Of a DNA stretch of 64,000 bases, positions 23,067 to 30,308 are shown piece by piece. The notes under the pieces were generated by a model, which did not search any database, was not told the DNA's origin, and worked only from the letters and a program-made list of their open reading frames with translations. The translations under genes and the position numbers were made by a program. Every line of letters begins with the position of its first letter. Position 1 is the first letter of the stretch. Source of the DNA: a virus; the IMG/VR virus record IMGVR_UViG_3300028596_000009, positions 1 to 64,000 of that record; one strand, written 5' to 3'.

Positions 23067-23384
23067 GTGGTGCCTCAGCAGGAGTCTCCGGATGAGCTGG
23101 TGGAGGCCATCGCCCGGAACCTCACGCAGCATCAGCGCAGGCTCCTGGTCGAGGCGATCGTCCGGGCGGACCCGAACGCGCAGGTCTGCCCGGTGACCGG
23201 TTCGCTGGATCTCCGGGTGATCAATCCGCTGATCCGGCGCCGGTCGCCGCTCGTTCAGGAGTGGCGTTTCTCTCTGTACCTGACCAAGCTCGGCGAGCAG
23301 GTGGCCAGGTATCTGAACCGGACGGGGGACTGGGAGGTCCCGAGGTTCATGCAGGTGAAGGAAGAGTTCGAGATCGAGGTCTGA
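23067..23384 (+). CDS. hypothetical protein, 105 aa
   Basis: GTG at 23067 (a second GTG at 23070 is equally possible) after AAGAAGGGGGTGTAACC. Amphipathic helices (LVEAIARNLTQHQRRLLVEA) and a basic centre (RRRSPLVQEW). No family. Confidence 0.75.
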   Translation: MVPQQESPDELVEAIARNLTQHQRRLLVEAIVRADPNAQVCPVTGSLDLRVINPLIRRRSPLVQEWRFSLYLTKLGEQVARYLNRTGDWEVPRFMQVKEEFEIEV

Positions 23385-23406
23385 GTCCCATGGAAAGGGG
23401 ATCGAG

Positions 23407-23676
23407 ATGATCAAGTACGAGCTGAGCTGGAAGGCTCCCGAGGGCAAGACGGCGAAGGCCGAACTGGATGGCCTGAGGGTCGACGGTAACGCGCCGGTGG
23501 CGTGCAACACCTGGTGGGCGGCAGCTCTCCTGGCGGCCAAGATCGCCTTCGAGAACGAGTCCTTCACAGAGCGGGTGACGGCTGCCGCCGAGTACCTGGA
23601 CGACGAACTCCCGGTTCGTGAGGTCGAGGTCAACGGCTGGGTGTTCGCGGCCCGCGACGTCCAGTACTCCGCCTGA
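23407..23676 (+). CDS. hypothetical protein, 89 aa
   Basis: ATG at 23407 after GGAAAGGGGATCGAG. Short beta N-terminus (IKYELSWKAPEG), Ala-rich helix with one Cys, and a second helix (VTAAAEYLDDELP) and terminal strand. No family. Confidence 0.77.
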   Translation: MIKYELSWKAPEGKTAKAELDGLRVDGNAPVACNTWWAAALLAAKIAFENESFTERVTAAAEYLDDELPVREVEVNGWVFAARDVQYSA

Positions 23677-23682
23677 GCGCGG

Positions 23683-23687
23683 TTATC
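23683..23687 (+). promoter_or_regulatory. compact TTATC element
   Basis: GCGGTTATCAGAAAGGGGAAGACACC fills the 28-base gap. Confidence 0.6.
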
Positions 23688-23704
23688 AGAAAGGGGAAGA
23701 CACC

Positions 23705-23944
23705 ATGACACACCTTCCGTTCAACGAGATCGTCCGCCGGGCTGACGCACAGCTCCTGATGGACGCCCGCCAGTACGTGTCGGATGTCCTGCACGTGGCG
23801 CTGGACGACGTTCCGTTCATCACCGCCGTCGCCTACATCGACAAGCACTTCGAGCAGGGCACCTACTCCGGCTGGGAGGGCTGGGTCGAGATGGGTCTGG
23901 GCGACGAGGAGTCCGTGCGCCGGGCGAAGGAGCGGCAGGCATGA
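23705..23944 (+). CDS. hypothetical protein, 79 aa
   Basis: ATG at 23705 after AGAAAGGGGAAGACACC. Helical (IVRRADAQLLMDARQYVSDV) with acidic C-terminal half. Stop overlaps the next ATG (ATGA). Confidence 0.77.
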   Translation: MTHLPFNEIVRRADAQLLMDARQYVSDVLHVALDDVPFITAVAYIDKHFEQGTYSGWEGWVEMGLGDEESVRRAKERQA

Positions 23945-24255
23945 ACTTCTCCCGCAGCGATGTGGGCAAGGTGATGAACCACGCCAACATCACCACGGGC
24001 TGGCAGCCGACCAACCAGGAGGCACAGGAGGTCATCCTCTCCGCGATCAAGTGCGGTGTCCTGCCTGGCGTCACGGGTTTCTGCATCACGCTGGACGGCG
24101 ACTTCCTCGTGGTCCTGACGCAGGACGGTTCCCTGTGCACGACGACCGCACCTGTCTCCACCCGCTATCTGTGGAGGTCGGGTCTGACCGGCTCGGCTGC
24201 CGTACGGGACATGCTCGACACCGTGGCTGACCTGACCGAGGAGGCTCGTAGCTGA
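23941..24255 (+). CDS. hypothetical protein, 104 aa
   Basis: ATG at 23941 overlaps the previous stop. Short helical N-terminus, then a Thr/Val/Leu-rich beta-like stretch with three Cys (KCGV, FCIT, LCTT). No family. Confidence 0.77.
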   Translation: MNFSRSDVGKVMNHANITTGWQPTNQEAQEVILSAIKCGVLPGVTGFCITLDGDFLVVLTQDGSLCTTTAPVSTRYLWRSGLTGSAAVRDMLDTVADLTEEARS

Positions 24256-24542
24256 TGAAGCAGATCGAGGTGGAGTTCGACCTGGGTAAACCGGGCGACG
24301 AAAACGTGACGTTCACCGTGAACTGGCCCTCCGGTTTCGATCTTCCGCGCGTTGGCGAGTGGGTCGAGTTCGATTCTGCGGGTGGGGTCATTCCTGATTT
24401 CCAGGTGAACATCCTGAAGCGTCACTTCACGACGGAAGGGAAGGCCATCGTGTTGGCGTACGCCACTCCCAGCGAACCGTTCACCCTTTCGGCGCTGAAC
24501 GCCCTGAAGAAGAACCCTTTGATCAAGGAGGTGGGGGAATGA
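24255..24542 (+). CDS. hypothetical protein, 95 aa
   Basis: ATG at 24255 in TGATG. Beta-sandwich-like pattern of Val/Phe strands (VTFTVNWPSGFDLPRVGEWV). No family. Overlaps the following ATG. Confidence 0.77.
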   Translation: MKQIEVEFDLGKPGDENVTFTVNWPSGFDLPRVGEWVEFDSAGGVIPDFQVNILKRHFTTEGKAIVLAYATPSEPFTLSALNALKKNPLIKEVGE

Positions 24543-24895
24543 GCGAAGCACGCGGCCGGGTGCATGCCCGGATCTGCAAGGGCTCCTGCATCGCGTACGG
24601 GGACACCCCGTCCGACCTGTGCCGCAGCGTGGACCGGCTTCTGGACCGAGTCGAGCAGGACGCTCTGCACATGGCGGCCCTGGACTTCGAGGCCCGGATG
24701 GATGCCCAGGGGTGGCCTCGCGGGATCGGGCCGGGGGTGAGCTACATGGTCCGGGAGATGGACCCCTTCGAGAAGATCGACGCCTTCGATCCGGACCTCC
24801 ACGACGTGCACCCGAGCGAGTTCTCGGACTGTCCGCAGTGCGCAGGCGGCGTGGAGCACTGGCACCACAAGGGAACGCAGGATCCGGTGCTGTGA
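24539..24895 (+). CDS. hypothetical protein with Cys/His tail, 118 aa
   Basis: ATG at 24539 overlaps the previous stop. N-terminal Cys pair (CKGSC), long helix (CRSVDRLLDRVEQDALHMAA), and C-terminal CPQC followed by EHWHH, a plausible zinc site. Confidence 0.77.
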   Translation: MSEARGRVHARICKGSCIAYGDTPSDLCRSVDRLLDRVEQDALHMAALDFEARMDAQGWPRGIGPGVSYMVREMDPFEKIDAFDPDLHDVHPSEFSDCPQCAGGVEHWHHKGTQDPVL

Positions 24896-25005
24896 TGGCG
24901 CCCCGGGATGGACGGCTCTGGCCGCCTGTCCTGGAGTGCTCTCACCAGCCAGGCGAGAGACATGGAAAAGGAGAAAACGACATGAAGACCCTGACGGAGG
25001 GCTGA
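24895..25005 (+). CDS. possible 36-aa ORF or gene remnant
   Basis: ATG at 24895 in TGATG opens a 36-codon frame. A second ATG in the same frame at 24982 has a much better binding site (AAAAGGAGAAAACGAC) but would encode only MKTLTEG. Either a leader peptide coupled to the next gene or the remains of a deleted gene whose start signals survive. Confidence 0.35.
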   Translation: MAPRDGRLWPPVLECSHQPGERHGKGENDMKTLTEG

Positions 25006-25006
25006 T

Positions 25007-25327
25007 GTGGGCGTCGAGATGACCAGGTACCTGTTCGAGAGCGTGGCCGAGGAGGCCGGGTTCGATCTCGACAGGATCAAGATCCGGAACTACCACGGTC
25101 GCGGTCCGGGCCACGGACACACGGGACTGGTCGGTGTGCCGGAAGCCATCTTGAAATTCTTCGCACTCCTCGGTCAGGAATCCCTCGGGGGTAGCGCCGT
25201 CAGCATGGACGGGATCGAGGAGCTGGCCGACGGTATGGCCACGAACGCCATGGGCGTGAACTCCGAGGGCCGCACCGAGTTCATCTACTTCTGGAATATC
25301 GACACCCTGAACCTGAAGGAGAACTGA
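25007..25327 (+). CDS. hypothetical protein, 106 aa
   Basis: GTG at 25007 has GGAGGG five bases upstream; ATG at 25019 is the alternative. Helix with EEAGFDLDRI, a His/Gly-rich loop (NYHGRGPGHGHTG) and helical centre. Nearby stop/start spacing suggests coupling. Confidence 0.75.
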   Translation: MGVEMTRYLFESVAEEAGFDLDRIKIRNYHGRGPGHGHTGLVGVPEAILKFFALLGQESLGGSAVSMDGIEELADGMATNAMGVNSEGRTEFIYFWNIDTLNLKEN

Positions 25328-25329
25328 CC

Positions 25330-25611
25330 ATGAAGTACCGCACGCACCAGGACGACGAGCAGATCACGGTGGAGCAGGTGGACGAGAAGGGGACCGTGAC
25401 CGGTCACATGTCGACCGCCCGGAACGACTTCCTGTACCTCCAGAGCGCCGGTGTGAGCAACGAGGTGGTCCTCCGGATGTTCAACGACGGTGAGGTGGCG
25501 CCGGGCGGCATCTTCGACCACACCGCCGCTGCCAAGCACATGGCGGGCAAGGCCGTGAACTGGACCGGCGAGCACACCCCGACGGGCTTCGTGTTCGTCG
25601 TCGCCCAGTAG
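25330..25611 (+). CDS. hypothetical protein, 93 aa
   Basis: ATG at 25330 after AAGGAGAACTGACC. Charged N-terminal half, helical centre, His/Ala-rich C-terminal part (FDHTAAAKHMAGKAV). No family. Confidence 0.77.
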   Translation: MKYRTHQDDEQITVEQVDEKGTVTGHMSTARNDFLYLQSAGVSNEVVLRMFNDGEVAPGGIFDHTAAAKHMAGKAVNWTGEHTPTGFVFVVAQ

Positions 25612-25637
25612 GAACCCAAGGAGAAGGAGACAGAGAC

Positions 25638-25892
25638 ATGGCCATCACCAGGGACGACATCATCTGGTTGGAGCCGGGCTTCAACACCCCGCAGCGTACG
25701 GCCGACGAGGACGCGAAGCGGTGGGACATCTGGGCCGACATGACCGGCACCCCGTGGGAGAGGAGGAATCACTTTCCGTTCGCCCTGGTCGCCACCATGC
25801 AGGGAACGGAGGCTCACTTCCTCGTGGAGCGCCTGTACGAGCTGAACGGCGACAAGGTCCGGTACGGCCTGTACCACGCGTGGACCGCCTGA
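25638..25892 (+). CDS. hypothetical protein, 84 aa
   Basis: ATG at 25638 after AAGGAGAAGGAGACAGAGAC. Acidic N-terminal half with RWDIWADMTGTPWERRNHF, then a beta-like segment and YGLYHAW tail. No family. Confidence 0.77.
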   Translation: MAITRDDIIWLEPGFNTPQRTADEDAKRWDIWADMTGTPWERRNHFPFALVATMQGTEAHFLVERLYELNGDKVRYGLYHAWTA

Positions 25893-25902
25893 GCGCGTCC
25901 GC

Positions 25903-25907
25903 TTATC
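25903..25907 (+). promoter_or_regulatory. TTATC element
   Basis: GCTTATCAGCAACGGAAAGGGGAGGG directly before the GTG at 25930; no hairpin. Confidence 0.55.
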
Positions 25908-25929
25908 AGCAACGGAAAGGGGAGGGAAC

Positions 25930-26307
25930 GTGAACGACGAGGAGCTGAAGGACTTCCTGGGGCCGGTGGCCTGGGAGAAGTACGGAAGGATCTCCGAACT
26001 GGAAAAGGGGCGCGTCCAAAAGTGGTGTGCCGAGGTGGCAGCCATGAGCGATGCCGAGCTGGTCCGGGCAACTGCTAGTCAGGTCACCGGCGAAGCCGTC
26101 CTGTCGAGCCGTGGTGTGTACAGCACCTACGACGACATCCTCACGACGGTCTGCTACCAGGAGTCCGGAAGGCGTCACGTGAAGGCCGGACACACTGAGG
26201 AGTGCCGGGGCGACACCCTCTACAGCAAGGGGCACAGCCGGGCTGTCCGAGAGGCCGGGTTCACGGCCTCGGATCCGTACCCGTGCGACTGCGGGGCGGT
26301 CTCGTGA
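25930..26307 (+). CDS. hypothetical protein with Cys tail, 125 aa
   Basis: GTG at 25930 after GGAAAGGGGAGGGAAC. Helical N-terminal half (ELEKGRVQKWCAEVAAM), Cys/His in the C-terminal half (HTEECRGD; PCDCGA). Stop overlaps the next start. Confidence 0.77.
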   Translation: MNDEELKDFLGPVAWEKYGRISELEKGRVQKWCAEVAAMSDAELVRATASQVTGEAVLSSRGVYSTYDDILTTVCYQESGRRHVKAGHTEECRGDTLYSKGHSRAVREAGFTASDPYPCDCGAVS

Positions 26308-26474
26308 TGCCCGGAACCCGGTACGACCACGTGCGCGCGTTCACGGAGAACGGGTGGCGTGTGCTGCGGGTGGGTCCGAAGGGCGGCCACACCACGGTCG
26401 CCGTCTACGAGACGGAAGAGGCTGCCGCTGAGGTGGCCGAGGTGCTGAACCGGCTGATCCGGTTCGAGAAGTGA
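26307..26474 (+). CDS. hypothetical protein, 55 aa
   Basis: ATG at 26307 in TGATG. Basic N-terminal half (RYDHVRAFTENGWRVLRVG) forming likely strands, Glu/Ala helix at the end. Size and pattern fit a beta-alpha mini-fold. No family. Confidence 0.72.
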   Translation: MPGTRYDHVRAFTENGWRVLRVGPKGGHTTVAVYETEEAAAEVAEVLNRLIRFEK

Positions 26475-26484
26475 GGGGAGAAGG

Positions 26485-26673
26485 ATGAGCTGGATTCCGC
26501 CGGACTGGGAGACCAGCCGGGCCTCGGGTTACTTCGAGTTCCACTACCTGACGCACACGCCGTGCGGATGGACCTCGCACAACTACTACGACCTGGTGCT
26601 GGATCTGTCGTCCCTGGGGCGGCAGCAGGCGAAGAACGTGGTCTACAGCCACCGATGCGACGGAGAGGACTGA
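26485..26673 (+). CDS. hypothetical protein, 62 aa
   Basis: ATG at 26485 after GTGAGGGGAGAAGG. His/Tyr/Cys-rich (YFEFHYLTHTPCGWTSHNYY) with a terminal SHRC: a compact metal-binding candidate. Confidence 0.75.
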   Translation: MSWIPPDWETSRASGYFEFHYLTHTPCGWTSHNYYDLVLDLSSLGRQQAKNVVYSHRCDGED

Positions 26674-26675
26674 TC

Positions 26676-26912
26676 GTGAAGAACGACCAGGAAGTCTGCT
26701 GGGTCAGGACCGAGGCGGAAGAGAACTTCTTCGGAACGTTCGATGACACGGTGCGCTTCCTCAACAAGCAGCACGGGATGGATCCCTTCCAGGCGCAGAA
26801 GTGGTTGCAGGGCCTCCTGAGCGCTCATTCTGCGTTCGTGGAGGAGCGGATTCGGGCTGGCATCTGGCCCGGCTGGCAGAACCCGACGACCCCGAAGGGA
26901 GTCAGCGAGTGA
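26676..26912 (+). CDS. hypothetical protein, 78 aa
   Basis: GTG at 26676, two bases after the previous stop, with GGAGAGG in its end. Helical with Phe/Trp clusters. Stop overlaps the next GTG. Confidence 0.75.
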   Translation: MKNDQEVCWVRTEAEENFFGTFDDTVRFLNKQHGMDPFQAQKWLQGLLSAHSAFVEERIRAGIWPGWQNPTTPKGVSE

Positions 26913-27112
26913 TCGAGCGAGGTATGGAACAGGGTGAGGCGCGGCGCCGCGCCAAGGAGCTGGGCGGGATCGCCGTCGAGGCGCGCTGGTCGGAGAAGGC
27001 TGGTACGTGGCTGACCGGTGGGTGGGCCAGCGCACGAGGCAAGGCGTGGATCGTCGTGTCACTCGACCACATGGTGGTCCTGGCCGATGAGCCGGAGGTC
27101 AAGCAGGTCTGA
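26909..27112 (+). CDS. hypothetical protein, 67 aa
   Basis: GTG at 26909 overlaps the previous stop. Arg-rich helix (QGEARRRAKELGGIAVEARW) then Trp/Val strands. No family. Confidence 0.75.
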   Translation: MIERGMEQGEARRRAKELGGIAVEARWSEKAGTWLTGGWASARGKAWIVVSLDHMVVLADEPEVKQV

Positions 27113-27128
27113 CGGACTCGGTTCGGCC

Positions 27129-27182
27129 GCGCACAGGGACCCCTCTGTGCGTGTGCCGTGTCGCCTTCGTCGGAGGCTTATC
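27129..27182 (+). promoter_or_regulatory. hairpin followed by TTATC element
   Basis: GCGCACAG (27129-27136) pairs with CTGTGCGT (27145-27152), extended by GGGA/CCCCT. TTATC at 27178-27182 then AGGGAGGGGAAGGGC. The hairpin is nearly identical to that at 20168. Confidence 0.62.
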
Positions 27183-27198
27183 AGGGAGGGGAAGGGCA

Positions 27199-27507
27199 GT
27201 GGAGTACAAGCAAGCGGTCGAAGGTGACCAGGAAGCGCTCAGGGAAGCGGCCCGGATCGTGCGTCTGGTCAACCGCGACAAGGACGGCAGGCCGGATGCG
27301 CAGCTCGACTGGGAGCTGAACGGCTGGATGATGGGCGGCCAGTACCGGATGGCTTCGGTGGCGTCCGTGGAGCTTGCCGATGTACTGGCCGACATGTTCG
27401 ACGCGTGGGCTCGTATGGGCGAGCTGGACCTCGACATGCTCAACCGGGTCGGCGGCACAGAGCTGGTCGCGATGGCCCGGATCATCGTGAAGGGAGACCA
27501 GGGGTGA
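27199..27507 (+). CDS. hypothetical protein, 102 aa
   Basis: GTG at 27199 after AGGGAGGGGAAGGGCA. Helical, Met/Ala-rich C-terminal half. Overlaps the next GTG. Confidence 0.77.
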   Translation: MEYKQAVEGDQEALREAARIVRLVNRDKDGRPDAQLDWELNGWMMGGQYRMASVASVELADVLADMFDAWARMGELDLDMLNRVGGTELVAMARIIVKGDQG

Positions 27508-27785
27508 GCTTCGACAGGTGGGCCGAGGAGGTCCGCACCGCGCTGAGGACGTACGGGCGCACGAGCGAGGAGCTGCGAGTCGCCATGGTACGGGTCGGGG
27601 TGGAGAGCGGGAACACGGTGGTTCTCCACTGGCGCCGTAAGTGCTCCTGCTGTGCCGACGAGAACCCGCGCCTGGCGCTGGAGCAGTTCTCCGACGCGAA
27701 CGCGGCCCGGTTCGAGTGGTCGCGCCAGGAGATGAAGCCGGTCCATTCGGTGACCTTGGGCACGTGGCTTGAGCTGGGCGGCTGA
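27504..27785 (+). CDS. hypothetical protein with CxCC motif, 93 aa
   Basis: GTG at 27504 overlaps the previous stop. Helical N-terminus, then HWRRKCSCCADEN at ~residue 40, a Cys-rich turn in a basic/acidic context. No family. Confidence 0.76.
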   Translation: MSFDRWAEEVRTALRTYGRTSEELRVAMVRVGVESGNTVVLHWRRKCSCCADENPRLALEQFSDANAARFEWSRQEMKPVHSVTLGTWLELGG

Positions 27786-27795
27786 CGGCCGCCGG

Positions 27796-27800
27796 TTATC
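27796..27800 (+). promoter_or_regulatory. compact TTATC element
   Basis: CCGGTTATCAGAAAGGGGAAAGAGG; almost identical to the 23683 copy. Confidence 0.6.
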
Positions 27801-27816
27801 AGAAAGGGGAAAGAGG

Positions 27817-28173
27817 ATGGACTGCCACGAGGATTCTCTGTGCCACCGGTTTCCGGTTCTGTCCGGACTGTTCGAGCATGACCGGGTTGGCCACACGGCG
27901 TTCAACGCCCTCCTTCGGGGAGTGACGCCCCTCCACGGCATGCGCAGCGAGAAGGAGTACATCGAGATCCTGGCCGTCATGGAGGAAAAGGGCATGCGCT
28001 CTCTGCCTCACGTGGGTGAAGTCCGGATCCAGCGCCTGGCGGAAGCGAAGGCCGAGGCCCGTAAGTGGATCGAGTTCAACCGCACGCCGAGCTACTGCCG
28101 TGGTTGTGCCGGTACGTGCTGCACGGGGGTCGGCTCCGATCCTTGCACTTGCGAAGGCACCGAGGAGGAATGA
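27817..28173 (+). CDS. hypothetical protein: HhH-like region plus Cys-rich tail, 118 aa
   Basis: ATG at 27817 after AGAAAGGGGAAAGAGG. The middle (MEEKGMRSLPHVGEVRIQRLAE, quoted only in part as EKGMRSLPHVGEVRIQRL) resembles the second half of an RNA-polymerase-alpha-CTD/HhH fold. The C-terminus has six Cys in ~20 residues (YCRGCAGTCCTG ... CTC), a likely zinc cluster. DNA-binding role is inference. Confidence 0.77.
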   Translation: MDCHEDSLCHRFPVLSGLFEHDRVGHTAFNALLRGVTPLHGMRSEKEYIEILAVMEEKGMRSLPHVGEVRIQRLAEAKAEARKWIEFNRTPSYCRGCAGTCCTGVGSDPCTCEGTEEE

Positions 28174-28174
28174 C

Positions 28175-28387
28175 GTGCCCAAGTGGGAGTGCGAGCTGTG
28201 CCCGTACGAGGTGCAGGACGAGGACCGCGACAAGGTTCCGGCGCTGAGGGATTTCCACATGCGAACCAAGCATGGTTCGGATCAGGTGGTTCCGGCGTCG
28301 GGCCGGAAGCCCAAGGAGAGGGACAGCGAGTTCATGGAGGCGGTCGGCTACGTGGCCACCCTCATCTTCGGCAAGAGCTTCGACTGA
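28175..28387 (+). CDS. small C2H2-type zinc-finger-like protein, 70 aa
   Basis: GTG at 28175 after GAGGAGGAATGAC. CELCPYEV near the N-terminus followed ~20 residues later by FHMRTKHG gives a C-x2-C ... H-x4-H pattern typical of C2H2-like fingers. The C-terminal third is a hydrophobic helix. Probably binds nucleic acid; role unknown. Confidence 0.78.
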   Translation: MPKWECELCPYEVQDEDRDKVPALRDFHMRTKHGSDQVVPASGRKPKERDSEFMEAVGYVATLIFGKSFD

Positions 28388-28399
28388 GGAGAAGGAGAC

Positions 28400-28564
28400 G
28401 TGAAGGTACACACCACGAGCAACGGCCGGAAGTGGGCCAACATGCAGGTCACCCATCGGGTGAACCGCTTCTCCATCGCCGACTGCCTGTGCTTCATGGC
28501 CACGCACAGTATCGGTCCCATCTACATCAACGTTCCGGAACTTGTCGAGGAGGCAGCGGGATGA
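28400..28564 (+). CDS. hypothetical protein, THRV paralogue (short), 54 aa
   Basis: GTG at 28400 after GAGGAGAAGGAGAC. Residues around MQVTHRVNRFSIADCLCF match NIQITHRVDGDDFINVLCL of the gene at 29132, so this is a shorter relative. Stop overlaps the next ATG (ATGA). Confidence 0.72.
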   Translation: MKVHTTSNGRKWANMQVTHRVNRFSIADCLCFMATHSIGPIYINVPELVEEAAG

Positions 28565-28914
28565 GCGTGATCGAGGCGGGGACGCGAGTGTTCTACGCCA
28601 GGAACGCCGGTGAGGCGGACTTCCCGTGGCATCGGGCCCGGGTGGTGTCCTACGATCCGGCGGCCCGTGAGTACGTACTGAACGCGCAGCGAACGCCGAC
28701 GGTCTACTGGTGCGAGGAGATCCGTGTGCCGCAGGACTGGGTGCAGCGGGAGACCTCGGACGACTGCATCCATGAGGAGATGGACTACACGGGCAAGCCT
28801 CTGCTGGCGACGCATCCGATTCCTCAGACGTGGCTGGCCGGAAGTCCGGTGATCCCGGGAAGTGTGTGGTGCTGGTCGCATGGCCGCCACGAGACGGTGG
28901 AGGTGAAGGCATGA
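28561..28914 (+). CDS. hypothetical protein, small-barrel paralogue 1, 117 aa
   Basis: ATG at 28561 overlaps the previous stop. N-terminal half (EAGTRVFYAR..RARVVSYD..EYVLN) parallels the next gene, suggesting an SH3/KOW-like small barrel. The C-terminal half is longer, with His/Cys/Trp. Ends in ...VEVKA, identical to the end of paralogue 2. Confidence 0.78.
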   Translation: MSVIEAGTRVFYARNAGEADFPWHRARVVSYDPAAREYVLNAQRTPTVYWCEEIRVPQDWVQRETSDDCIHEEMDYTGKPLLATHPIPQTWLAGSPVIPGSVWCWSHGRHETVEVKA

Positions 28915-29135
28915 AGCGGCTTCCGATCAAGGTCGGCACTGTGGTGATCTACACCCGGCAGGCCGTCGAGTGGCTGGACGGGATGGTCCGGCCCCAGGGC
29001 AAGCCCCGGCTGGCCAGGGTGGTCGGCTACGACATGTTCCGCAGCAAGTACCACTTGGGCCTGGAGTACGCGCCGGGCCTGTTCGCCGATTCCGGTACGT
29101 GGGCGTTCGACAAGGAAGTGGAGGTCAAGGCGTGA
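28911..29135 (+). CDS. hypothetical protein, small-barrel paralogue 2, 74 aa
   Basis: ATG at 28911 overlaps the stop of paralogue 1. KVGTVVIYTRQAVEW, ARVVGYDMFRSKYHL and terminal EVEVKA align with its neighbour. Tandem duplication with loss or gain of a middle segment. Confidence 0.78.
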   Translation: MKRLPIKVGTVVIYTRQAVEWLDGMVRPQGKPRLARVVGYDMFRSKYHLGLEYAPGLFADSGTWAFDKEVEVKA

Positions 29136-29422
29136 AGCCGACCAGGTCCGTGGACGGCGTGATGCGGGTGAACATTCAGATCACGCATCGGGTGGACGGC
29201 GACGACTTCATCAATGTCCTGTGCTTGGAGCACCAGAGTGACGATGAGGATGAGCTGCCGGACCTGACCCGGGCGCAGATCGAGGAGAAGATCCGCAAGG
29301 TGCTGGCGCAGCGCCCGGACAGCCGTCACTGGTGGGGAGACGAGCTGAATGAGGAGGGCATCGGCATGCCCAGGAGGTGGGCGGACGAGCTGGTCCGCCG
29401 CCGTTTCCCGGAGCTGTTCTGA
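29132..29422 (+). CDS. hypothetical protein, THRV paralogue (long), 96 aa
   Basis: GTG at 29132 overlaps the previous stop. NIQITHRVDGDDF shared with the 28400 protein; an acidic centre (SDDEDELPDL) and a helical C-terminal half follow. The order THRV-barrel-barrel-THRV suggests duplication of a two-gene unit with rearrangement. Confidence 0.78.
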   Translation: MKPTRSVDGVMRVNIQITHRVDGDDFINVLCLEHQSDDEDELPDLTRAQIEEKIRKVLAQRPDSRHWWGDELNEEGIGMPRRWADELVRRRFPELF

Positions 29423-29453
29423 CATGCAGCAGAGCTGATCAAGAAGGAGAGGG

Positions 29454-29714
29454 ATGGCAAGCATCAGGATGGATGAGATCGAGGGCCTGGTCTCGGCGGA
29501 CTACACCTTCTGGCACGGCAAGGAGCAGGCGGTTCTGTCGTTCCTGGGTGAACCGGTGCTGTACGGCCCGCCCTCGTTGATCAAGGGCAGGCATCTGCGT
29601 GAAGAGGCGGAGCAGGAGTTCAAGGAGCGGATCGCCCGCGTCCTGGGGCGGCTCCTGATGGCCGAGGGCGGCCTGGGTGACTGGCAGACCGAGCCGCTGA
29701 GCGACGAGGACTAG
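29454..29714 (+). CDS. hypothetical protein, 86 aa
   Basis: ATG at 29454 after AAGAAGGAGAGGG. Aromatic N-terminal half and a long charged helix (REEAEQEFKERIARVLGRLL). No family. Confidence 0.77.
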   Translation: MASIRMDEIEGLVSADYTFWHGKEQAVLSFLGEPVLYGPPSLIKGRHLREEAEQEFKERIARVLGRLLMAEGGLGDWQTEPLSDED

Positions 29715-29726
29715 GGAAGGGGAGAG

Positions 29727-29888
29727 ATGGACAGGATGCAGATCGAGCGAGCCGTCCGGATCGAGTGGGCGGAGAAGATCCGTCTGGAGTTCGGCAAGTA
29801 CCACAACCACAGCGACAGCGGCGGGGAGTGCGGCTCCTGCGGCGCCGTCCAGGCTGCGAACTTCATGGATCCGGAGGTCGAGGGGTGA
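29727..29888 (+). CDS. hypothetical protein, 53 aa
   Basis: ATG at 29727 after GGGAAGGGGAGAG. Helix (RAVRIEWAEKIRLEF), His/Ser loop and CGSCGA pair. Stop overlaps the next GTG. Possibly zinc-binding. Confidence 0.72.
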   Translation: MDRMQIERAVRIEWAEKIRLEFGKYHNHSDSGGECGSCGAVQAANFMDPEVEG

Positions 29889-30139
29889 CCTACAGGAAGG
29901 CTTCGCCTGAGGAGATCATGGAGGATCTGATGGGGCGTTACAGCCTGGCCAGCCTCCTGGAGTTCCAGCAGAAGATCGGTCAGGCCGTGTGTGCTGAGGT
30001 CGTCAGGGAGCTTCGCTACAAGCATGATCACTTCAGGAGGGGTGACGATTTCGCGGACGGTTTCGCTGCCGCGATCGACTACCTCGACCCTGACGAATCC
30101 GCCTGGGAAGGCCCGCTTCCGTCGGGCATCGTGAAGTGA
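29885..30139 (+). CDS. hypothetical helical protein, 84 aa
   Basis: GTG at 29885 overlaps the previous stop. Helical N-terminal half (EEIMEDLMGRYSLASLLEFQ) and acidic tail. Last gene before the strong hairpin at 30167. Confidence 0.75.
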   Translation: MTYRKASPEEIMEDLMGRYSLASLLEFQQKIGQAVCAEVVRELRYKHDHFRRGDDFADGFAAAIDYLDPDESAWEGPLPSGIVK

Positions 30140-30161
30140 CGCACCCTCACTGACCTGCGGG

Positions 30162-30196
30162 TTATCAAGAACGGGATCCTTCGGGGTCCCGTTCTT
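30162..30196 (+). terminator. strong hairpin with TTCG loop, after TTATC
   Basis: TTATC at 30162-30166 comes first here. AAGAACGGGATCC (30167-30179), TTCG loop, GGGTCCCGTTCTT (30184-30196): 13 bp with one wobble. Order is reversed relative to the usual hairpin-then-TTATC. Best intrinsic-terminator candidate at the end of the 27-30 kb unit. Confidence 0.75.
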
Positions 30197-30210
30197 CCAT
30201 CAACACCACC

Positions 30211-30271
30211 TTGACCAACGAAGAGTTGTCGCTGTACAACTTGACGTACACGATGACCAACAGGATATAGT
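30211..30271 (+). promoter_or_regulatory. tandem sigma-70-like promoters
   Basis: TTGACC (30211-30216) with TACAAC (30235-30240), 18-base spacer; and TTGACG (30241-30246) with TATAGT (30266-30271), 19-base spacer. The stretch is AT-rich compared with its surroundings. It directly follows a terminator and precedes the ParB-like gene, the clearest promoter in the window. Confidence 0.7.
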
Positions 30272-30308
30272 CCTGGCAACGGAGAAAGACCGGAAGGAAA
30301 AACAAGAT

